NCBI RefSeq assembly: GCF_002216795.1
Contig: NZ_CP022316.1
Coordinates: 2,571,205-2,635,204, forward strand
DNA: 64,000 bases
Direction of reading: 5' to 3'
DNA from: Brachybacterium avium
GTDB taxonomy: Bacteria; Actinomycetota; Actinomycetes; Actinomycetales; Dermabacteraceae
This document shows, one piece after another, positions 8,878 to 17,643 of the stretch; the first letter of the stretch is position 1; each line of letters starts with the position of its first letter. Below the pieces are notes generated by a model, which had not been told where the DNA came from, ran no database searches, and saw only the letters and a program-made list of their open reading frames with translations. The translations under genes and the position numbers were made by a program.

Positions 8878-9752
8878 AGGCCATCGAGACCCGCAACCTC
8901 AGCAAGCACTTCCGGGACGTCGCCGCTCTCGAGGACGTCTCCCTCGACCTCGATGCGGGGCGGGTGCACGGCCTGCTGGGACGCAACGGCGCCGGCAAGA
9001 CCACCCTGATGAAGCTGCTCACCGGGCAGATCTTCGCCACCTCCGGCCAGATGCGGATGCTGGGGGAGGACCCGGTCGAGAACGCGCGGGTGCTCTCGCG
9101 GACCTGCTTCATCCAGGAGAGCCAGAAGTACCCCGACGGCTTCCGGCCGCGGGACGTGCTGCGCATCGCCGGGAGGCTCTATCCCGCCTGGGACGACGAG
9201 CTCGCCCGGGAGCTGGTCGCCGAGTTCCGGCTGCCGGAGAAGCGGGTCATCAAGAAGCTCTCGCGCGGTCAGCTCTCCGCCGTCGGCATCATCGTCGGCC
9301 TCGCCTCGCGGGCCCCGCTGACGTTCTTCGACGAGCCCTACCTGGGGCTGGACGCCGTGGCGCGGCGCCAGTTCTTCGACCACCTGCTGGCCGACTTCTC
9401 CGCCCACCCCCGCACCGTGATCCTCTCCACCCACCACATCGACGAGGTCTCCGACCTGCTCGAGCACGTGGTGCTGCTGGACGAGGGCCGGGTCGCGATC
9501 TCCGCCGAGACCGAGGAGCTGCGGAACGCGGCGATCGAGGTCTCTGGCCGGCTCGACGAGGTCACGGCCTTCATCGCCGGGGCCGACGTGCTCCACCACC
9601 AGGAGATCGGCTCGCTGGCCACTGCGGCCATCCATGCCGAACCCGGCAGCGCGGAGCGGGCCCGAGCGGCCGGCCTGCAGGTCGCCCCGGTATCCCTGCA
9701 GAACTACATCGTCCACCGGACCACCGCCGCGGCCACCGCGCCGGTGGCGTGA
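8874..9752 (+). CDS. ABC transporter ATP-binding protein
   Basis: 292 residues. Walker A GRNGAGKT (36-43), a Q-loop region, a degenerate signature KLSRGQ (129-134), Walker B TFFDEP (151-156) and a switch His in STHHIDE. The C-terminal 80 residues follow the YtrB/EcsA-like drug-export ATPase pattern. It should drive the membrane protein encoded immediately downstream. The start overlaps the stop of the GntR gene. Substrate unknown; by analogy with other gntR-ABC operons it may export a toxic amphiphile or peptide antibiotic. Confidence 0.93.
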   Translation: MKAIETRNLSKHFRDVAALEDVSLDLDAGRVHGLLGRNGAGKTTLMKLLTGQIFATSGQMRMLGEDPVENARVLSRTCFIQESQKYPDGFRPRDVLRIAGRLYPAWDDELARELVAEFRLPEKRVIKKLSRGQLSAVGIIVGLASRAPLTFFDEPYLGLDAVARRQFFDHLLADFSAHPRTVILSTHHIDEVSDLLEHVVLLDEGRVAISAETEELRNAAIEVSGRLDEVTAFIAGADVLHHQEIGSLATAAIHAEPGSAERARAAGLQVAPVSLQNYIVHRTTAAATAPVA

Positions 9753-9765
9753 GAGGAGAGCCGTC

Positions 9766-10482
9766 ATGCGCGCACGGAACGTCATCGACATGCACCTGGT
9801 CAATCGGATGCAGGCCTTCGGCTGGCCCCTGTTCGTCCTCGTCGTCGCCTTTACGATCGTCCTCTCTGTGGGCCTCATCGTCGGCTCCCAGGGGCCCGGG
9901 GCACAGGCCGGGATGTACGAGGGGATGCGGTGGAGCGGGGCGATCTTCGCCCTGCTGGGTCCGCTGATCGGCTACGGCTTCACCTCGATGGGCCAGTACT
10001 TCCCGCTGGCCCTCGGTCTGGGCCTGACCCGTCGGGAGTTCGCCGCGGGCCTGAGCGCGGTGTTCCTGGGCAACGCCGTCACCTACTCGGTGCTGATCAC
10101 GATCGGCAAGACGATCGAGAAGGCCACCGACGGGTTCGGCCTGCGGGTGAGATTCTTCGACGTGTTCTACACGGGCACCGGCGCCTCCTGGCAGACCCTG
10201 GTGCAGACCTTCCTGCTGATCCTGACGGTGCTGTTCCTCGGGGCGGCGATCACTGCGGCCTTCCTGCGCTTCGGCCAGGTCTTCTTCTGGTGCGCGGGCG
10301 CGGTCCTCGCGCTGATCGCCCTGGCAATCATCGCCGGACTGGTCCTCGTCGACGGTTTCGGCCGCGCGCTGCTGGACGTCCTCACGATGGGATGGGGGCC
10401 GTGGATGGGGGTGATCGCCCTCATCGGCGTGCTCTCGGCCGGAGTGTGGCTGATGCTGGTGCGGCGCACCCAGGTGGGCTGA
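9766..10482 (+). CDS. ABC transporter membrane subunit
   Basis: 238 residues with about six hydrophobic segments and no soluble domain, which fits a permease of a drug-export ABC system. The ATG at 9766 is preceded by GAGAGGAG, 13 bases after the ATPase stop. It completes a three-gene operon (regulator, ATPase, permease). I cannot assign a substrate. The stop codon is immediately followed by a 17-base palindrome. Confidence 0.85.
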   Translation: MRARNVIDMHLVNRMQAFGWPLFVLVVAFTIVLSVGLIVGSQGPGAQAGMYEGMRWSGAIFALLGPLIGYGFTSMGQYFPLALGLGLTRREFAAGLSAVFLGNAVTYSVLITIGKTIEKATDGFGLRVRFFDVFYTGTGASWQTLVQTFLLILTVLFLGAAITAAFLRFGQVFFWCAGAVLALIALAIIAGLVLVDGFGRALLDVLTMGWGPWMGVIALIGVLSAGVWLMLVRRTQVG

Positions 10483-10483
10483 G

Positions 10484-10500
10484 CCCGGTACAGTACCGGG
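10484..10500. repeat. Perfect palindrome between the ABC operon and tRNA-Ser
   Basis: CCCGGTACAGTACCGGG is an 8-bp perfect inverted repeat around a single central base. It begins two bases after the permease stop codon and 18 bases before the tRNA. It contains TACAGT (10489-10494), a possible -10 box for the tRNA gene. It could act as an operator or as a stem at the end of the ABC mRNA. Confidence 0.55.
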
Positions 10501-10517
10501 GGTGCCTCCGGGCATCG

Positions 10518-10605
10518 GGAGGGTTGTCAGAGCGGCCGAATGAGATGGTCTTGAAAACCATTGTGCAGTGACCCTGTACCGCGGGTTCGAATCCCGCACC
10601 CTCCG
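10518..10605 (+). tRNA. tRNA-Ser(UGA)
   Basis: The acceptor stem GGAGGGT (10518-10524) pairs with ACCCTCC (10598-10604), with discriminator G. The anticodon arm is ATGGT-CTTGAAA-ACCAT with anticodon TGA, and there is a long class II variable arm and a T-loop with GGTTCGAATCC. CCA is not encoded. The last 12 bases plus the next 4 are duplicated at 11216-11231. Confidence 0.97.
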
Positions 10606-10609
10606 CTCT
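10594..10609 (+). repeat. Left copy of 16-bp direct repeat (tRNA-Ser 3' end)
   Basis: CCGCACCCTCCGCTCT, covering the tRNA-Ser acceptor end and four following bases, is perfectly repeated at 11216-11231. The two copies bracket the collapsed IS481-type element exactly. Confidence 0.9.
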
Positions 10610-11215
10610 GTGGTGTCTCAGGACATCGTTCGCGGATGTCTTGGGACATCGTTCGCGAGGAGAAGGCTCCGGTGAGTGTTCACCGGGGTCTTTTTCGTTG
10701 TGGTTGGTACCCGCGGTCGGGGTCGATGGTGTGTTCGGCGAGTAGTTCTCCGGTGGCGAGGTCGATGACCATCGTGTCGGGGCCCTCGCGGATGATGCGG
10801 ACTCTCAGTCCGGCGTGGGCGCGGCCGATGCCGAGGTGGCGCATCGTGCCGGCGTAGCGCAGGGAGACTTTGCCGTGGGTGTCGACTCTGTCGGTGCGCA
10901 CGGAGTAGTCCCTCTGGCGGGTTCCTCCCACGGAGGCCTTCGGCGTGAGCCGGGGTCGAGGGCCTCGACGCCACCTTTGCGGTAGCGGGCCACGAGGATC
11001 TGTACCCAGCGCGGGGAGACGTGGAACTTCTGTGCGGCTTCGTTGGTGCTCATGCCCGCCTCGATGACGCTGAGCACTATCGCTGTGTTCTTCGACATGC
11101 TCCATCGTGCGAATGATGACGCGAGACACCAGCCCTCTACTACGGCCGATCATGACGACGCCGAGGTGCGAACGATGACGCGAGACAGGGGCGAACTATG
11201 TCTTGAGATCACACA
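10609..11215. mobile_element. Degenerate IS481-type insertion sequence beside tRNA-Ser
   Basis: A 607-base remnant bounded by a 15-16 bp direct repeat. The outermost ends are imperfect inverted repeats (TGTGGTGTCTCAGGACAT at 10609, mirrored by ATGTCTTGAGATCACACA ending at 11215). Inside are further copies. On the left are TGTCTCAGGACATCGTTCGC (10614-10633) and a near-copy at 10637-10656. On the right are two inverted copies ending GACGCGAGACA at 11109-11128 and 11168-11187. TGT...ACA ends with repeated subterminal motifs are usual for actinobacterial IS481 elements. Only the two ends of the transposase remain. Confidence 0.8.
10680..11098 (-). pseudogene. IS481-family transposase remnant, catalytic core deleted
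   Basis: The start codon at 11098 opens a normal N-terminal helix-turn-helix (NEAAQKFHVSPRWVQILVARY, ending GGVEALDPGSRRR). The frame then jumps to one encoding the family's C-terminal beta-barrel segment (GKVSLRYAGTMRHLGIGRAHAG ... ELLAEHTIDPDRGYQP), ending at 10680. The rve-type DDE catalytic domain that should lie between is absent, so an internal deletion of several hundred bases plus a frameshift has inactivated it. It cannot transpose, and at most the HTH could still bind the ends. Confidence 0.85.
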
Positions 11216-12123
11216 CCGCACCCTCCGCTCTCGGCCCGCGCCCAGGCCGTGACCTCTTCGGCCAGATCGCGGTCCAGCGCCGCCTCCGAGCGGCGCAGGA
11301 GCGTCGGCCGCCCCCGCAGGGCCCGGATGCCGTCGGGGCCGATGTAGGAGCCGGGCGGCAACGGCTGGGTGGCGGCGAAGAGCACCGGTGCGGCCCCCTG
11401 CGTCGCGGGCATGGCGAGCGGGCGGGTCACCTCGGTGATCATCCGGTCGAGCCGGGCGGAGCCGGTCGCGTTCTGCAGGTTCGTCAGCACCCAGCCGGGA
11501 TGGACCAGCTGCAGATCCACCGGCCCTGCCTGCTCCCGCAGCCGCTCCGCCAGCTCGAGCCCCCACAGCATGGTCACGAGCTTGGATCGTCCATAGGCGG
11601 CGGGCAGCGACCAGCCGCCGCGGGAGAAGTGAGGATCGGCCAGGTCGATCGCGCCGGCGGTGTGGGCATCGGACGCCGTCACCACGACCCGCTCACGCAC
11701 CAGCGGCAGCAGCAGATCCGTCAGCAGCAGGGGGGCCAGGGCGTTCACCCCCATCATCAGCTCGAAGCCGTCGGCCGAGACCTGACGGCGCCGGGTCACC
11801 AGGCCCGCGACATGGATCAGCAGGTCGATCCCGTGCTCGCCGGCGAGCTCCGTGATCCCGTGCGCCGCGGACCGGACCGAGTCGAGGTCCGCCAGATCCA
11901 GGTGGACCAGGCGGACCGCCTCCGGCCGGCCGGTCTCGCGCACGATCCGGGAGCGGACCACCTCTGCCTTGGCGCGATCGCGCACCGCCAGGATCAGCTC
12001 CGCGCCCCAGTGCGCGAGCTGGAGCGCCGCCTCGCGCCCGAGGCCGTCGCTCGCCCCCGTCATCACGACGGTGAGCCCCCGCAGATCCGGCGCGTGCAGA
12101 TGCTCCCAGCCCATGGCGTTCAT
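11209..12123 (-). CDS. Short-chain dehydrogenase/reductase
   Basis: 304 residues. The cofactor loop TGASDGLGRE is near residue 20, with an active-site region VVTASDAHT and the catalytic pair YGRSK. It resembles retinol-dehydrogenase/WWOX-like SDRs that use NADP(H). The substrate is unknown. The last residues (ESGGCGV) are encoded by the 16-bp tRNA-derived repeat, and the stop lies inside the IS481 end, so the present C-terminus was created by the insertion. The ATG at 12123 is taken as start, with 12114 as an in-frame alternative. Confidence 0.85.
   Translation of the reverse strand: MNAMGWEHLHAPDLRGLTVVMTGASDGLGREAALQLAHWGAELILAVRDRAKAEVVRSRIVRETGRPEAVRLVHLDLADLDSVRSAAHGITELAGEHGIDLLIHVAGLVTRRRQVSADGFELMMGVNALAPLLLTDLLLPLVRERVVVTASDAHTAGAIDLADPHFSRGGWSLPAAYGRSKLVTMLWGLELAERLREQAGPVDLQLVHPGWVLTNLQNATGSARLDRMITEVTRPLAMPATQGAAPVLFAATQPLPPGSYIGPDGIRALRGRPTLLRRSEAALDRDLAEEVTAWARAESGGCGV
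11216..11231 (+). repeat. Right copy of 16-bp direct repeat (tRNA-Ser 3' end)
   Basis: Perfect copy of 10594-10609. It can be read as a long target-site duplication of the IS481-type element or as an attR-like duplication of a tRNA integration site. Confidence 0.9.
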
Positions 12124-12225
12124 CGCGCCATCGTAGAGGTGCGGACGCGGACCGGCGGCGACACCCGCCCGCGTACCATGACGGGCACGATCCGACCGTT
12201 CGGCTTCCCGGAGGAGATGGCAGCG

Positions 12226-13944
12226 ATGGCCCAGTACACAGGTGTGGCAGTGAGCCCCGGCCGAGTGATCGGCACGATCCGGTCGATGGCCCCGCCGGTC
12301 GCCGAACCTCCTGCCGGGGAGAAGCTGGCCGAGGGGGCCGACGCCGCGACCGAGTCCGAGCGCATCCCCGTCGCGGCCGCCGCCGTGCAGGCCTCGCTGC
12401 TCCGGCTCGCCGAGCGCGCCTCCGGGGACGGGAAGAAGATCCTCGAGGCCACCGCACAGATGGCCGCGGATCCGTCCCTCACCCAGACGGCGCAGGGCTT
12501 CGTGACCTCCGGTGGGAAGTCCCCGGCGCGCGCCGTCTGGGAGGCCGGTGACCAGGTCGCCGCCATGCTCGAGGGCCTCGGCGGGTACATGGCCGAGCGC
12601 GCCACCGACGTGCGCGACGTGCGCGCCCGCATCGTCGCCGAGCTGCGCGGCGAGCAGGCGCCCGGGATCCCCGAGGTCGAGGACCCCTTCGTGCTCACCG
12701 CGATCGATCTGGCCCCCGCCGACACCGCGACCCTCGACCCGAGCCGGGTGCTGGCCCTGGTCACCTCCGACGGCGGCCCGCAGTCGCACACCGCGATCCT
12801 CGCCCGGCAGCTGGGCCTGCCCGCGATCGTCGCCGCCAAGGACATCCACGAGTTCGCCGACGGCACCGAGGTGTTCGTCGACGCCGGCTTCGGCACCGTC
12901 ACCGACGAGGTCACCGAGGAGCACCAGCGCCTCTCCGCCGCCTGGGCCGAGCTGCAGAAGAACCCGCTGACGTATGAAGGAGGGGGAGGGGTCCTCGCCG
13001 ATGGCACCCGCGTGCAGCTGCTGGCCAACATCGGCAGCGCCAAGGACGCCGCGACGGCGGCGGCCGCGAACGCCGACGGGGTGGGCCTGTTCCGCACCGA
13101 GTTCCTGTTCCTGGACCGTGAGGACGAGCCGAGCGTCCAGGAGCAGACCGCGGCCTATGCCGAGGCCTTCGCGCACCTGCCCGGCAAGAAGGTCGTGGTG
13201 CGCACGATCGACGCCGGCGCCGACAAGCCGCTGCCCTTCCTCACCGACGCCGACGAGCCGAACCCGGCGCTCGGCGTGCGCGCCTACCGCACCTCCTGGG
13301 AGAAGCGCTCGGTGCTGACCAACCAGCTCGACGCGATCGCCGCCGCCGCGGAGCAGTCCGAGGCGACGGCCTGGGTGATGGCGCCGATGATCGCGACCGT
13401 CGAGGAGACCGAGGACTTCATCGCCCTGTGCCGCGAGCGCGACCTCGCCCCGGCCGGGATCATGGTCGAGACCCCCGCGGCGGCGCTCACCGCGGATCGC
13501 CACCTCACCGCCTGCGATTTCGCCTCCATCGGCACCAATGACCTCACCCAGTACACGATGGCCGCGGACCGACAGCTCGGTTCCCTCGCCCATCTGAACA
13601 CTCCCTGGCAGCCGTCTGTGCTCGCGCTGGTGGGGGCTACCTGCGCCGGGGCCCGCGCTGCGGGCGGCGACCCGGAATCCTTCGGGGAGAGCGCGAACAA
13701 GCCCGTGGGCGTGTGCGGCGAGGCCGCCGGGGAGCCGGGCCTCGCGGTGGTGCTGGTGGGTCTGGGTGTGAACAGCCTGTCGATGACCCCGCGGTCCCTG
13801 CCCGCGGTGGCGAAGGTGCTCTCCACCGTGACCCTCGAGCAGGCCAAGGAGCGCGCGGCGAAGGCCCTCGCCGCCCGTACCGCGGACGACGCGATCAGCG
13901 CGGTCCGCGCCGGGCTGCCGATCCTCGGCGAGCTCGGCCTCTGA
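12226..13944 (+). CDS. ptsI: PTS enzyme I (phosphoenolpyruvate-protein phosphotransferase)
   Basis: 572 residues, full length. The N-terminal helical and phospho-histidine domain carries the active-site loop SDGGPQSHTAILARQ with the phosphorylated His at residue 188. The C-terminal PEP-binding TIM barrel shows GLFRTEFLFL, RTIDAGADKPLP, GTNDLTQYTMAADR and the Cys-containing VGVCGEA loop. It takes phosphate from PEP and passes it to HPr as the first step of PTS sugar uptake. The ATG at 12226 has GGAGGAG upstream. The gene converges on ptsH, with a strong hairpin between them. It has its own promoter region, separate from the mannitol genes. Confidence 0.96.
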   Translation: MAQYTGVAVSPGRVIGTIRSMAPPVAEPPAGEKLAEGADAATESERIPVAAAAVQASLLRLAERASGDGKKILEATAQMAADPSLTQTAQGFVTSGGKSPARAVWEAGDQVAAMLEGLGGYMAERATDVRDVRARIVAELRGEQAPGIPEVEDPFVLTAIDLAPADTATLDPSRVLALVTSDGGPQSHTAILARQLGLPAIVAAKDIHEFADGTEVFVDAGFGTVTDEVTEEHQRLSAAWAELQKNPLTYEGGGGVLADGTRVQLLANIGSAKDAATAAAANADGVGLFRTEFLFLDREDEPSVQEQTAAYAEAFAHLPGKKVVVRTIDAGADKPLPFLTDADEPNPALGVRAYRTSWEKRSVLTNQLDAIAAAAEQSEATAWVMAPMIATVEETEDFIALCRERDLAPAGIMVETPAAALTADRHLTACDFASIGTNDLTQYTMAADRQLGSLAHLNTPWQPSVLALVGATCAGARAAGGDPESFGESANKPVGVCGEAAGEPGLAVVLVGLGVNSLSMTPRSLPAVAKVLSTVTLEQAKERAAKALAARTADDAISAVRAGLPILGELGL

Positions 13945-14005
13945 GGCGCTGACCCGGGCCCGGTCCGCGCGCGCCCGGCGCCCTGCCCATCCCGCGACAC
14001 GCATG

Positions 14006-14053
14006 CCGAGACCCCCGATATCGTTCGCTGGTGAGCGATATCGGGGGTCTCGG
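14006..14053. terminator. Bidirectional hairpin between ptsI and ptsH
   Basis: An 18-base perfect stem, CCGAGACCCCCGATATCG (14006-14023) with its complement at 14036-14053, closes a 12-base loop TTCGCTGGTGAG. It lies between two convergent genes. A hairpin with the same GATMTCG stem core and nearly identical loop occurs at 60663-60700. There is no U-tract, which is common in high-GC actinobacteria. Confidence 0.75.
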
Positions 14054-14104
14054 TGCATCAAGCGGGGGTGTCGGCCGGGGTGTCGGCGGGGGCCGCTGAC
14101 CGGC

Positions 14105-14377
14105 TCACTCCTCGGCGTCGAGGTCCTTCTCCAGGAGATCGGCCAGGGCCTTCACCGACTCGTCGGCGCCCTCGCCCTCGGCGCGCAGGGTGACCTCATC
14201 GCCCTTGCCGGCGCCGAGGGTCATCAGCATCAGCATGCTCGAGGCCTGCACGGCGCTGCCGCCCGCCTTCTCGATGGTGACGGTCGCGGGCTGCTCCGCC
14301 GCGGCCTGGGCGAAGATGCCGGCGGGGCGGGCATGGAGCCCGGAGGAGCTGGCGATCTTGACGGTGCGCTCTGCCAT
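14105..14377 (-). CDS. ptsH: Phosphocarrier protein HPr
   Basis: 90 residues with the active-site motif GLHARPAG (phosphorylatable His15) and the helix region QASSMLMLMTLGAG (regulatory-type Ser near residue 46-47). It receives phosphate from enzyme I and passes it to sugar-specific EIIA domains, here very likely the mannitol EIICBA encoded upstream. The ATG at 14377 has AAAGG upstream; the longer frame to 14401 lacks conservation with HPr. It lies downstream of mtlA-mtlD on the same strand, 71 bases after mtlD, so it may be the last gene of that operon. Confidence 0.96.
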   Translation of the reverse strand: MAERTVKIASSSGLHARPAGIFAQAAAEQPATVTIEKAGGSAVQASSMLMLMTLGAGKGDEVTLRAEGEGADESVKALADLLEKDLDAEE

Positions 14378-14448
14378 GGTAAGTACCTTTCGTGGGCTCA
14401 CGTGCTGTGAGGGGAATATATCGTCTCAGGTGGTGGGCGGTGGTGGGC

Positions 14449-15590
14449 TCAGACTCCCGCGATGCGTGCGGCGATGAGCGCCCGCACCTCGGGATGCAGC
14501 GGATGGTCCGGGGCGAGGGAGGTGATCTCGAGCGTCGCGGCGTCGGCGTCCGTGGTGCGCAGCAGCTCCTGCAGGCGGTCCACCTCCTCGTCGCCCACGG
14601 GGGTGAAGGCCAGCGCCGCGGCGAAGGCGGACAGCAGTCCCTCGTGCTCCATCCCGCGCTCGGCGAGTGCGGCGGCCGGGCCGATGATGCGGTCCTCGCG
14701 CGAGAGCTTGCGCAGCGGCCCGCGCCCCACCCGCTCCACCGGATCCGGCAGGGCGGTGTTCGCGAAGCGGCCCAGCACCTTGCTGCGATAGGCGGCCATA
14801 TCGTCCTCGGAGAAGCCGTGCTGAGCGATCAGCAGCGAGGAGGTCTCCGCGAGCACGGTCTCCACCTCGATCGCGACCGCGGGATCACGGATCGCCTCGG
14901 CGATGGTGGCGTGGCCCGCCGCCCAGCCGTGCCAGGCGGTCGTCGCATGGCCGGTGTTGACGGTGAACAGCTTCCGCTCGATGTACGGGCCGAGGTCGTC
15001 GACCCAGGTGATCCCCGGGACGTCCGGTTCGTTCCCGCCGAAGGGCCCTCGCTCGACCGCCCACTCGAAGAAGTCCTCCACGGTGACGTCCAGACCCGCC
15101 CCGTCGGCCTGGACCGGCACGATCCGGTCCACCGCGGTGTTGGCGAACAGCGCCTTCTCCTCGAGGTCCTCGCCCTGGAAGTTCGCGCGGACCTCCTGCT
15201 CCAGCAGATCCGTCGCATTGATCGCGTTCTCGCAGGCCATCACGGCCAGCGGGGCGCCCCGGCGGGGCGGGCGGCGATCCCGGCGGCGATGTTCGGCGCG
15301 ACGAAGCGCAGGATGCGCGCGCCGACGGCCGTGGTGACGATGTCCGCGGAGGCGATCTCCTCGGTGAGCGTCTCCGGGTCCCGGGCGGAGTTCAGTGCCC
15401 GGAACCCGTCCACCACCGTGGTGGTGGGGTGCTGACCGACGGTGGTGACCGTGTAGGAGTCGGCCTCCTGGAGCTGCTGGACGAGGGCCTCGGCGACGTC
15501 GGAGAACACCACCTCGCAGCCCGCCTCGTGCAGCAGCAGGCCGACGAACCCGCGGCCGATGTTCCCGGCACCGAAATGTACTGCCTTCAT
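14449..15590 (-). pseudogene. mtlD: Mannitol-1-phosphate 5-dehydrogenase, split by one frameshift
   Basis: Two overlapping frames together make a normal MtlD. The first (15590-15240) has [14 protein letters not shown], the NAD-binding loop. The second (15243-14449) opens at MACENAINATDLLEQ, the conserved catalytic-domain start, and runs to the end. Adding one base in the C or G run at 15251-15260 restores a single 380-residue protein (the E. coli enzyme is 382). The first frame ends and the second begins at TGATG, so coupled translation of two halves is formally possible. A missing base in the sequence is more likely. It oxidises mannitol-1-phosphate to fructose-6-phosphate. It sits 7 bases after mtlA. 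Confidence 0.88.
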
Positions 15591-15597
15591 CGCTGGC

Positions 15598-17643
15598 TCA
15601 CTCCTTCGTATCGCCGAGGATCTCGAGGATCTCCTCGGTGGTGGTCGCGTCCTCGAGGCGCTGGACCTGTGCGGGGTCCGAGAAGGTCATGGCGACCTTC
15701 TGCAGCAGCTCGAGGTGCTCGTTGCCGACCCCGGCGATCCCGATCACGAAGGTGGTCGGGTTGCCGTTCCAGTCGATCCCCTCGGGATAGCGCACGAAGG
15801 ACATCGCCGAGCGCTGGATGCTGGACTTGGCCTCGCCCGTGCCGTGGGGGATCGCCAGGCCGTTGCCCATGAACGTCGAGACCGTCGCCTCGCGGTCGTG
15901 CATGGCGGCGACGTAGCCCTCGTCCACGGCCCCGGCGGCGACCAGCAGCGCGCCGGCCTCGTCGATGCCGGAGGCGGAGTCGCTCGCGGTGCCGGAGAGG
16001 ATGATCGAGTCGGCGGCGAGGATGGTCGCGGTACCAGGAGAGGCGGCGGTCGCCTCCTCCTGCGGAGGTCCGGCGGCCGGCCCGGGCCCCGTGTCGTCCG
16101 CATTCCGCTGCTGCACCAGCTGGACGACCTCGTCGTAGCGGGGGGAGTTCATGAACTGGTCCACGCTGACATGGACGGCGGAGCCGGTGCGCTGCTGGGC
16201 CCGGTCGGTGAGCTCCTTCTGGGTCACCACCACGTCCCATTCGTCGTCCAGGCTCGAGATCGCCTTGTTGGTGACCTCCACATCGTCGAAGCCGGCGGCG
16301 CGGACCTTCTTGCGCAGCACCGTCGCTCCCATCGCGGAGGAGCCCATGCCGGCGTCGCAGGCGAAGACGATCCTGTGGATCGGGCCGGTATGGCCGGAGG
16401 CGTCGGCCGCTGCGGCGGCACCGGCGCCCGCGCCGGTCAGAGCGCCGGCGACGGAGGACTTCTTGCCCTTCATCTGCTCCATCTTGGCGGTGGCGGCGGC
16501 GATGTCGCCGTCGTCCTGCTTACCGATCTTCAGGAACACGGCCGAGAGCACGAAGCTCACCGCGGCCGCGGCGAGGACGGAGAGCCCGATGCCCAGGTAG
16601 GAATCTCGGGCGGCCACCCCGAAGATCGCGAAGATCGAGCCGGGGGAGGCGGGTGCGATCAGGCCGGTGTGGAACACGGCGTTGACGAAGACGCCGGTCA
16701 TGCCGCCGCCGATCGCGGCGATGATGAGGATCGGCCGCATCAGCACGTAGGGGAAGTAGATCTCGTGGATGCCGCCGAAGAACTGGATGATCGCGGCGCC
16801 GGGGGCCGTGGCGCGGGCGGCGCCGCGGCCGAAGAAGGTGAAGGCGAGCAGGATGCCGACGCCGGGGCCGGGATTGGCCTCGAGCAGGAACAGGATGGAC
16901 TTGCCGTCCACGGCAGCCTCGGAGATGCCCAGCGGGGTGAGCACGCCGTGGTTGATCGCGTTGTTGAGGAAGAAGACCTTCGCCGGCTCGATGAGCAGGG
17001 ACACCAGCGGGAGCAGCCCGGCGTTCACCAGGCCGTTGACGCCGTTGGCCAGCAGGGTCATCAGCCCGTTCACCAGCGGGGCGAGGCCGAAGAACCCGGC
17101 CGCCAGGGCGATCAGCCCGAAGATGCCGGCCGAGAACATGTTCACGAGCATCTCGAAACCGGCCGGGATGTGGTCCTGCCACAGCCGGTCGAGCTTCTTC
17201 ATCACCCAGGCCGCCAGCGGCGCCATGATCATCGCGCCGATGAACATGTGGACCTCGCCCAGCGCGGCGAAGTCCGCCTCCGCATTGCCGTCGGCCAGCC
17301 ACTTCTCCAGCAGCTGCGCGTTCTCCTGGGCGATCAGCCAGTCGGAGCCGCCGATGACACCCATGGTGGCGATCACGCCGACCACGGCGCCGCGCGCCTC
17401 GTAGATCATGCGGCCGCCGGTGTTCGCGATCAGCAGCGGCAGCAGGTAGTGGATCATCGGGTCGACGACGCTCGCCAGCGGGGCGTTCGGAGTCCAGCCG
17501 TCGGGGATGAAGAATGCGGTCAACAGGCCCCACGCGATCAGCGCGGGGATGTTCGGCATCACCATGTTCGACAGGGAGGTGCCGACCTTCTGCAGGGCCA
17601 CGCGCGGGCTGAACCCGCTGGGTGCCTCGGTCGTAGTGCTCAT
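15598..17643 (-). CDS. mtlA: Mannitol PTS permease, fused EIICBA
   Basis: 681 residues. The EIIC membrane domain (about 1-350, many hydrophobic helices, starting [18 protein letters not shown]) is followed by a linker, then EIIB with active Cys428 in [14 protein letters not shown]. An Ala/Pro linker leads to EIIA with active His600 in [11 protein letters not shown]. The E. coli MtlA-type CBA order is complete in one chain, so no separate EIIA gene is needed. It imports mannitol and releases mannitol-1-phosphate in the cytoplasm. It is first in an operon with mtlD and probably ptsH. No mannitol-operon regulator is visible in the immediate neighbourhood. Confidence 0.95.
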   Translation of the reverse strand: MSTTTEAPSGFSPRVALQKVGTSLSNMVMPNIPALIAWGLLTAFFIPDGWTPNAPLASVVDPMIHYLLPLLIANTGGRMIYEARGAVVGVIATMGVIGGSDWLIAQENAQLLEKWLADGNAEADFAALGEVHMFIGAMIMAPLAAWVMKKLDRLWQDHIPAGFEMLVNMFSAGIFGLIALAAGFFGLAPLVNGLMTLLANGVNGLVNAGLLPLVSLLIEPAKVFFLNNAINHGVLTPLGISEAAVDGKSILFLLEANPGPGVGILLAFTFFGRGAARATAPGAAIIQFFGGIHEIYFPYVLMRPILIIAAIGGGMTGVFVNAVFHTGLIAPASPGSIFAIFGVAARDSYLGIGLSVLAAAAVSFVLSAVFLKIGKQDDGDIAAATAKMEQMKGKKSSVAGALTGAGAGAAAAADASGHTGPIHRIVFACDAGMGSSAMGATVLRKKVRAAGFDDVEVTNKAISSLDDEWDVVVTQKELTDRAQQRTGSAVHVSVDQFMNSPRYDEVVQLVQQRNADDTGPGPAAGPPQEEATAASPGTATILAADSIILSGTASDSASGIDEAGALLVAAGAVDEGYVAAMHDREATVSTFMGNGLAIPHGTGEAKSSIQRSAMSFVRYPEGIDWNGNPTTFVIGIAGVGNEHLELLQKVAMTFSDPAQVQRLEDATTTEEILEILGDTKE

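Noticed and set aside
10518-11231. Functional genomic island integrated at tRNA-Ser
   Set aside because: The 622-base interval holds only a dead IS481 transposase and its ends; there is no integrase or cargo.
11209-14061. Very long open frame antisense to ptsI (about 950 codons)
   Set aside because: High GC makes stop codons rare on the opposite strand. ptsI is beyond doubt, and only the distal part of the antisense frame (the SDR) has protein-like composition.
15240-15260. Programmed -1 ribosomal frameshift in mtlD
   Set aside because: No X-XXY-YYZ slippery heptamer or downstream pseudoknot is evident, and six other genes show the same one-base defect at G/C runs.
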